Shown: positions 63,770 to 64,000 of the stretch, piece by piece
How positions within the stretch are numbered: the stretch's first letter is position 1
Layout: each line of letters begins with the position of its first letter
Assembly (NCBI RefSeq): GCF_003351345.1
Contig: NZ_QQTO01000012.1
Span: forward strand, 124,001 to 188,000
Direction: 5' to 3'
Length of the DNA: 64,000 nt
From: Allobosea caraganae
Lineage (GTDB): Bacteria; Pseudomonadota; Alphaproteobacteria; Rhizobiales; Beijerinckiaceae
Notes under the pieces: generated by a model
The model's database searches: none
What the model was told of the DNA's origin: nothing
Seen by the model: only the letters and a program-made list of their open reading frames with translations
Made by a program: the position numbers and the translations under genes

Positions 63770-64000
63770 ATGGATGAACTGATCTCCCGCATCATGGCGG
63801 CCTCGGGGCTCGATGACGGCCTTGCCCGCAAGGCGATCGGCATCATCCTCGCCTTCCTGCAAAAAGAAGGCCCGCAAGCCGAGATCGGCCAGCTGATGGC
63901 GGCGCTGCCCGGCGCGCAGGAACTCGCCGACTCGGCCAATGGCGGCAGCGGCGGCCTGATGGGCATGGTCGGCGGGCTCATGGGCGGTGGCGGCGGCGTG
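63770..64000 (+). CDS. Conserved hypothetical protein, partial (3' end beyond window)
   Basis: 77 codons visible. MDELISRIMAASGLDDGLARKAIGIILAFLQKEG, a short helical repeat, is followed by EIGQLMAALPGAQELAD and a Gly/Met-rich stretch. I recognise the general type (small helical DUF common in this order) but not a function. AAGGA lies 8 bases before the ATG. Divergent from herA, with direct repeats GTAAAC-AT-GTAAAC near 63709-63722 in the gap. Confidence 0.7.
   Translation, partial: MDELISRIMAASGLDDGLARKAIGIILAFLQKEGPQAEIGQLMAALPGAQELADSANGGSGGLMGMVGGLMGGGGGV

Overview
The window is GC-rich DNA of an alphaproteobacterium, most likely order Hyphomicrobiales (Rhizobiales). This rests on the gene content, not a database match: NasS/NasT control of nitrate assimilation, a gamma-beta fused urease small subunit, the block pleC-like kinase / glnE / two-component pair / degP-like protease / ccmHFEI, a FeuPQ-like pair, and a gene transfer agent (GTA) cluster. 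The genus is uncertain; Bosea or a relative would fit.

Region 1 (1-7313, minus strand) is nitrate assimilation. It holds nasA (cut by the window start), a separate FAD subunit, the nitrate-binding protein nrtA, and the sensor/antiterminator pair nasT-nasS. Between nasS and nrtA lies a compact control region: an NtrC-like site, a sigma54-like promoter, and a leader with two ANTAR-type hexaloop hairpins, the second overlapping a terminator. No nrtB/nrtC or nitrite reductase follows nrtA here.

Region 2 (7359-17692, minus) is a urease operon, ureD - acidic protein - ureAB - ureC - ureE - ureF - ureG - ureJ. It is broken by two insertions. Two AbrB/VapC toxin-antitoxin modules flanking a DUF1003 membrane protein sit between ureAB and ureC. 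An iron-type solute-binding protein and a small monooxygenase sit between ureC and ureE.

Region 3 (17808-24342) is mixed: a PfkB sugar kinase, an aldose 1-epimerase, a third VapBC module with a clear operator palindrome, a VOC-family protein, a CDF metal transporter with an unusually long tail, and a lower-GC patch with a zinc-ribbon/beta-sandwich/methyltransferase protein.

Region 4 (24499-42950) is core genome: pepN, a PleC-like kinase, glnE, a two-component pair, a DegP-like protease with one PDZ domain, ccmH-ccmF-ccmE-ccmI, a FeuPQ-like pair and a small exported protein upstream of it.

Region 5 (42984-58904, minus) is an apparently complete GTA structural cluster from g1/TerS to the g15 megatron. 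It includes three small genes and is mostly joined by ATGA overlaps. It is interrupted between g5 and g6 by two secreted trypsin-like proteases on the opposite strand, and between g12 and g13 by a long palindromic repeat.

Region 6 (59127-64000) has an AT-richer singleton with a HEPN-like RxxxxH motif, a LOG-family protein, an M20 peptidase, a HerA-like ATPase and the start of a hypothetical gene. I saw no rRNA, tRNA, CRISPR array, transposase or integrase.
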